NCBI GenBank assembly: GCA_934717855.1
Contig: CAKUZI010000003.1
Span: 135,558-199,557 of the forward strand
Length of the DNA stretch: 64,000 nt
Reading direction: 5' to 3'
Origin: an uncultured Candidatus Melainabacteria bacterium
GTDB lineage: Bacteria > Cyanobacteriota > Vampirovibrionia > Gastranaerophilales > Gastranaerophilaceae
A program made the translations under genes and the position numbers. Below are positions 62,379-64,000 of the stretch, piece by piece. The first letter of the stretch is position 1. The number at the start of each line of letters is the position of its first letter. The notes under the pieces are model-generated. The model made no database searches. It had not been told where the DNA came from and saw only the letters and a program-made list of their open reading frames with translations.

Positions 62379-64000
62379 ATGCGCGTGTTAGGGATAAACA
62401 ATCAAATACCGTTTACGAGAAAGCCTCGTCCGGAAGAAGAACCGGAATTGAGGGCTGTTTGTAATGAGGCATATGAGGCTATAGGTGCAAAAGAGAGAGT
62501 TGCGATTACTCATGGCTCTTGTTTCCCTGCAATGAATAGAAATACTTATATTGGAAGCCCTTATGGGAAAGCTTCAAAAGAATATATTAAATTTTTGTCT
62601 TTATACGGTTTTAATGGAAACCAGTTAGGTCCTGGCGGGGAATTAGAGTTTAAAGACGGAGAAGTAAAATCGTCTCCTTACAATTCGTCTGCTTTTGCTA
62701 AAAATAGGTTATTTATTGATTTGGAAGATTTGACAACAGATAAATATGGAAAAATTTTATCAAAAGAAACTTATGAAGATGTAACAGAAATTCCTGATAG
62801 CATGGGAAAGGATTATGATTTAACAGATTTTAATCAAGCCTCAAAGACGTACAATAAAGCTCTTTCTGAAAGTTATAAAAATTTCAAAGCAAATTTAGCA
62901 AAAGGTCAACCGCAAGCGATTGCTTTGGGAAAAGAGTATCAAGAGTTTTTAGCCCGTAACAACAAACGGTTGACGGATGAAGGTGTTTTTAAAGTTCTTG
63001 CAAAATATTATAATACTGACAAAATTGATGATTGGTGCAATGATTTAGATGAAAACTTGATTATAAGAATGAATGACGGGGATTTTGATGCGATTAACCG
63101 TTATAATGAAATAAGAAAAATTAATAAAAATGAAATTGGGCAACACAAGTTTGAGCAGTTTATTGCAACAAAGCAGATAAAAGAAAATAAAGAATGGCGC
63201 GATAAACACGGTTTTAAATATTATAATGATTTACTTGTCGGGTGTTCTCAAATGGACAGATGGCGTTATAAAGATGCTTTTTTAGATGACTGGGAGATGG
63301 GTGCAAGAGAATATAATGCAAAATCTCAAAGATGGCATATTCCTGTTATTGATCCTAAAAAAATATTTAAAAATGATAAGTATGAATTAAATTCGGGCGG
63401 AGAATTTTTGAAAGAAAAAATTGAATATGCGCTTGAGTTTAATGAAAATATTAGAATTGATCACGCAATGGGTTTAATAGAACCTTATCTTTTGTCAAAA
63501 CACGCGTCTTCTAATGAGTTTTGGGCGAATGGAGATGAGAAAAATGGGTATGTAGAAAAATATCTTTCTCAATTAATCGACAAAAATGGTCAAGAATATG
63601 ATAAATATTGGGATTATCCAAAGTTGTTGACTAAATTGGTCCTACCTGCACTAAAGAAACATAATATAACACCAGATATGCCTGTGTGGGAAGATTTGTG
63701 TTCGTATCCACCTCGTTTTAAAGAAATTTATGAAAATCAATTAAATTTGCCAAAAATTATAAATCTTGATTGGGCGCGAGCTCAAGACGCAACAAAAACA
63801 ACTCGAAAAGGTGATTGGTACTTAATTGGTTCGCATGACAATATTCCGGCAATGAATTATCCTTATAGACAGGATGGTGCATCCCACAATTACACAAGAG
63901 AAAATCCGGCTTGGAATGTGGATTATCTTGCCGGTTATTTGAATATTGATGACGGACGAAAAAATGTTAATGCCATTAGAAATAAATTGAGAAATGAAAT
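62379..64000 (+). CDS. malQ: GH77 4-alpha-glucanotransferase-like protein, 3' end cut by the window
   Basis: The frame opens at ATG 62379 and stays open to the window end, over 540 residues. MalQ moves alpha-1,4-glucan segments. The nucleophile motif is RIDHAMGLIEPYLL at about 365-378 (usual form RIDHFRG), and a GSHDN near residue 485 corresponds to the GTHDN motif. An N-terminal ITHGSCFPAMNRNTYIGSPYGKAS region recalls the usual substrate-loop GSP-Y motif. Its divergence from the classical motifs is notable, and a long helical insertion at about 150-290 sets it apart. No ribosome site is seen before the ATG. Confidence 0.8.
   Translation, partial: MRVLGINNQIPFTRKPRPEEEPELRAVCNEAYEAIGAKERVAITHGSCFPAMNRNTYIGSPYGKASKEYIKFLSLYGFNGNQLGPGGELEFKDGEVKSSPYNSSAFAKNRLFIDLEDLTTDKYGKILSKETYEDVTEIPDSMGKDYDLTDFNQASKTYNKALSESYKNFKANLAKGQPQAIALGKEYQEFLARNNKRLTDEGVFKVLAKYYNTDKIDDWCNDLDENLIIRMNDGDFDAINRYNEIRKINKNEIGQHKFEQFIATKQIKENKEWRDKHGFKYYNDLLVGCSQMDRWRYKDAFLDDWEMGAREYNAKSQRWHIPVIDPKKIFKNDKYELNSGGEFLKEKIEYALEFNENIRIDHAMGLIEPYLLSKHASSNEFWANGDEKNGYVEKYLSQLIDKNGQEYDKYWDYPKLLTKLVLPALKKHNITPDMPVWEDLCSYPPRFKEIYENQLNLPKIINLDWARAQDATKTTRKGDWYLIGSHDNIPAMNYPYRQDGASHNYTRENPAWNVDYLAGYLNIDDGRKNVNAIRNKLRNE

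Noticed and set aside
1..64000. tRNA, rRNA, CRISPR arrays, transposases, integrases or phage genes
   Set aside because: None was recognised by reading gaps for T-loop motifs, regular direct-repeat spacing or the usual protein signatures. A tRNA search program would settle the tRNA question.

Overview
The window is a 64 kb piece of an AT-rich chromosome from a diderm anaerobe. It most likely belongs to Gastranaerophilales/Melainabacteria, the non-photosynthetic gut relatives of Cyanobacteria. The evidence is mixed. A Ycf45-type AAA/R3H ATPase and an Omp85 protein with three POTRA-like repeats are characteristic of the cyanobacterial lineage. Solitary prepilins with an A/FTLAEVLITLGI start are, from memory, common in this group. 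LptB, an LptF/G permease, BamA and Skp show an outer membrane. An [FeFe] hydrogenase, a 2-oxoacid:ferredoxin oxidoreductase and PPDK point to fermentative anaerobic metabolism. No rRNA, tRNA, CRISPR array, transposase or phage gene was seen.

Layout. 0-5.4 kb: 5'-truncated [FeFe] hydrogenase, dxr, and convergent gyrA. 5.4-9 kb: dTDP-rhamnose operon rmlC-rmlB-rmlD-rmlA (minus strand). 9-15.6 kb: lipoprotein, glyA, a WecA-type phosphotransferase, a small orphan gene with its own consensus promoter, UDP-glucuronate decarboxylase, a GGDEF protein and a TIGR02757 protein. 15.6-20.9 kb: a compact minus-strand envelope operon with two TonB-C-domain proteins, two tiny membrane proteins too short for usual gene callers, an FHA-like polytopic membrane protein, a vWA protein and a secreted beta-rich protein. 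21-27 kb: plsY, asparaginase II, a VKOR-DsbA fusion, queH and TPR proteins. 27.2-29.9 kb: a prepilin and an orphan gene flanked by inverted repeat blocks. 30-36.4 kb: DAHP synthase, lptB, lptF/G, a phosphodiester glycosidase and ycf45. 36.6-44 kb: ppdK, an Xre regulator, a second prepilin and korDABC. 44-51.8 kb: a 1184-residue coiled-coil protein overlapping a GlcD-type oxidase, a third prepilin and a lytic transglycosylase. 52-64 kb: manC, a repeat-rich spacer, an HExxH protein, an axial-like 599-aa protein, rsmI, bamA, skp, udp, a soluble protein resembling the FlhA cytoplasmic domain, and the start of a GH77 glucanotransferase.

The genes are largely envelope-centred: sugar nucleotides (rml, UXS, ManC), lipid-linked sugar initiation, LPS transport, outer-membrane assembly, peptidoglycan cleavage and disulfide formation. 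Short palindromic repeats of several families punctuate the window, some inside operons and some extending into reading frames (the rmlB C-terminus and a prepilin leader).

Best candidates for undescribed biology are the 15.6-20.9 kb vWA/FHA-like/TonB-like operon, the membrane-free FlhA-like protein at 60.9 kb with an axial-protein-like gene nearby, and the palindromic repeat families. All calls come from reading the sequence; no database search was run.
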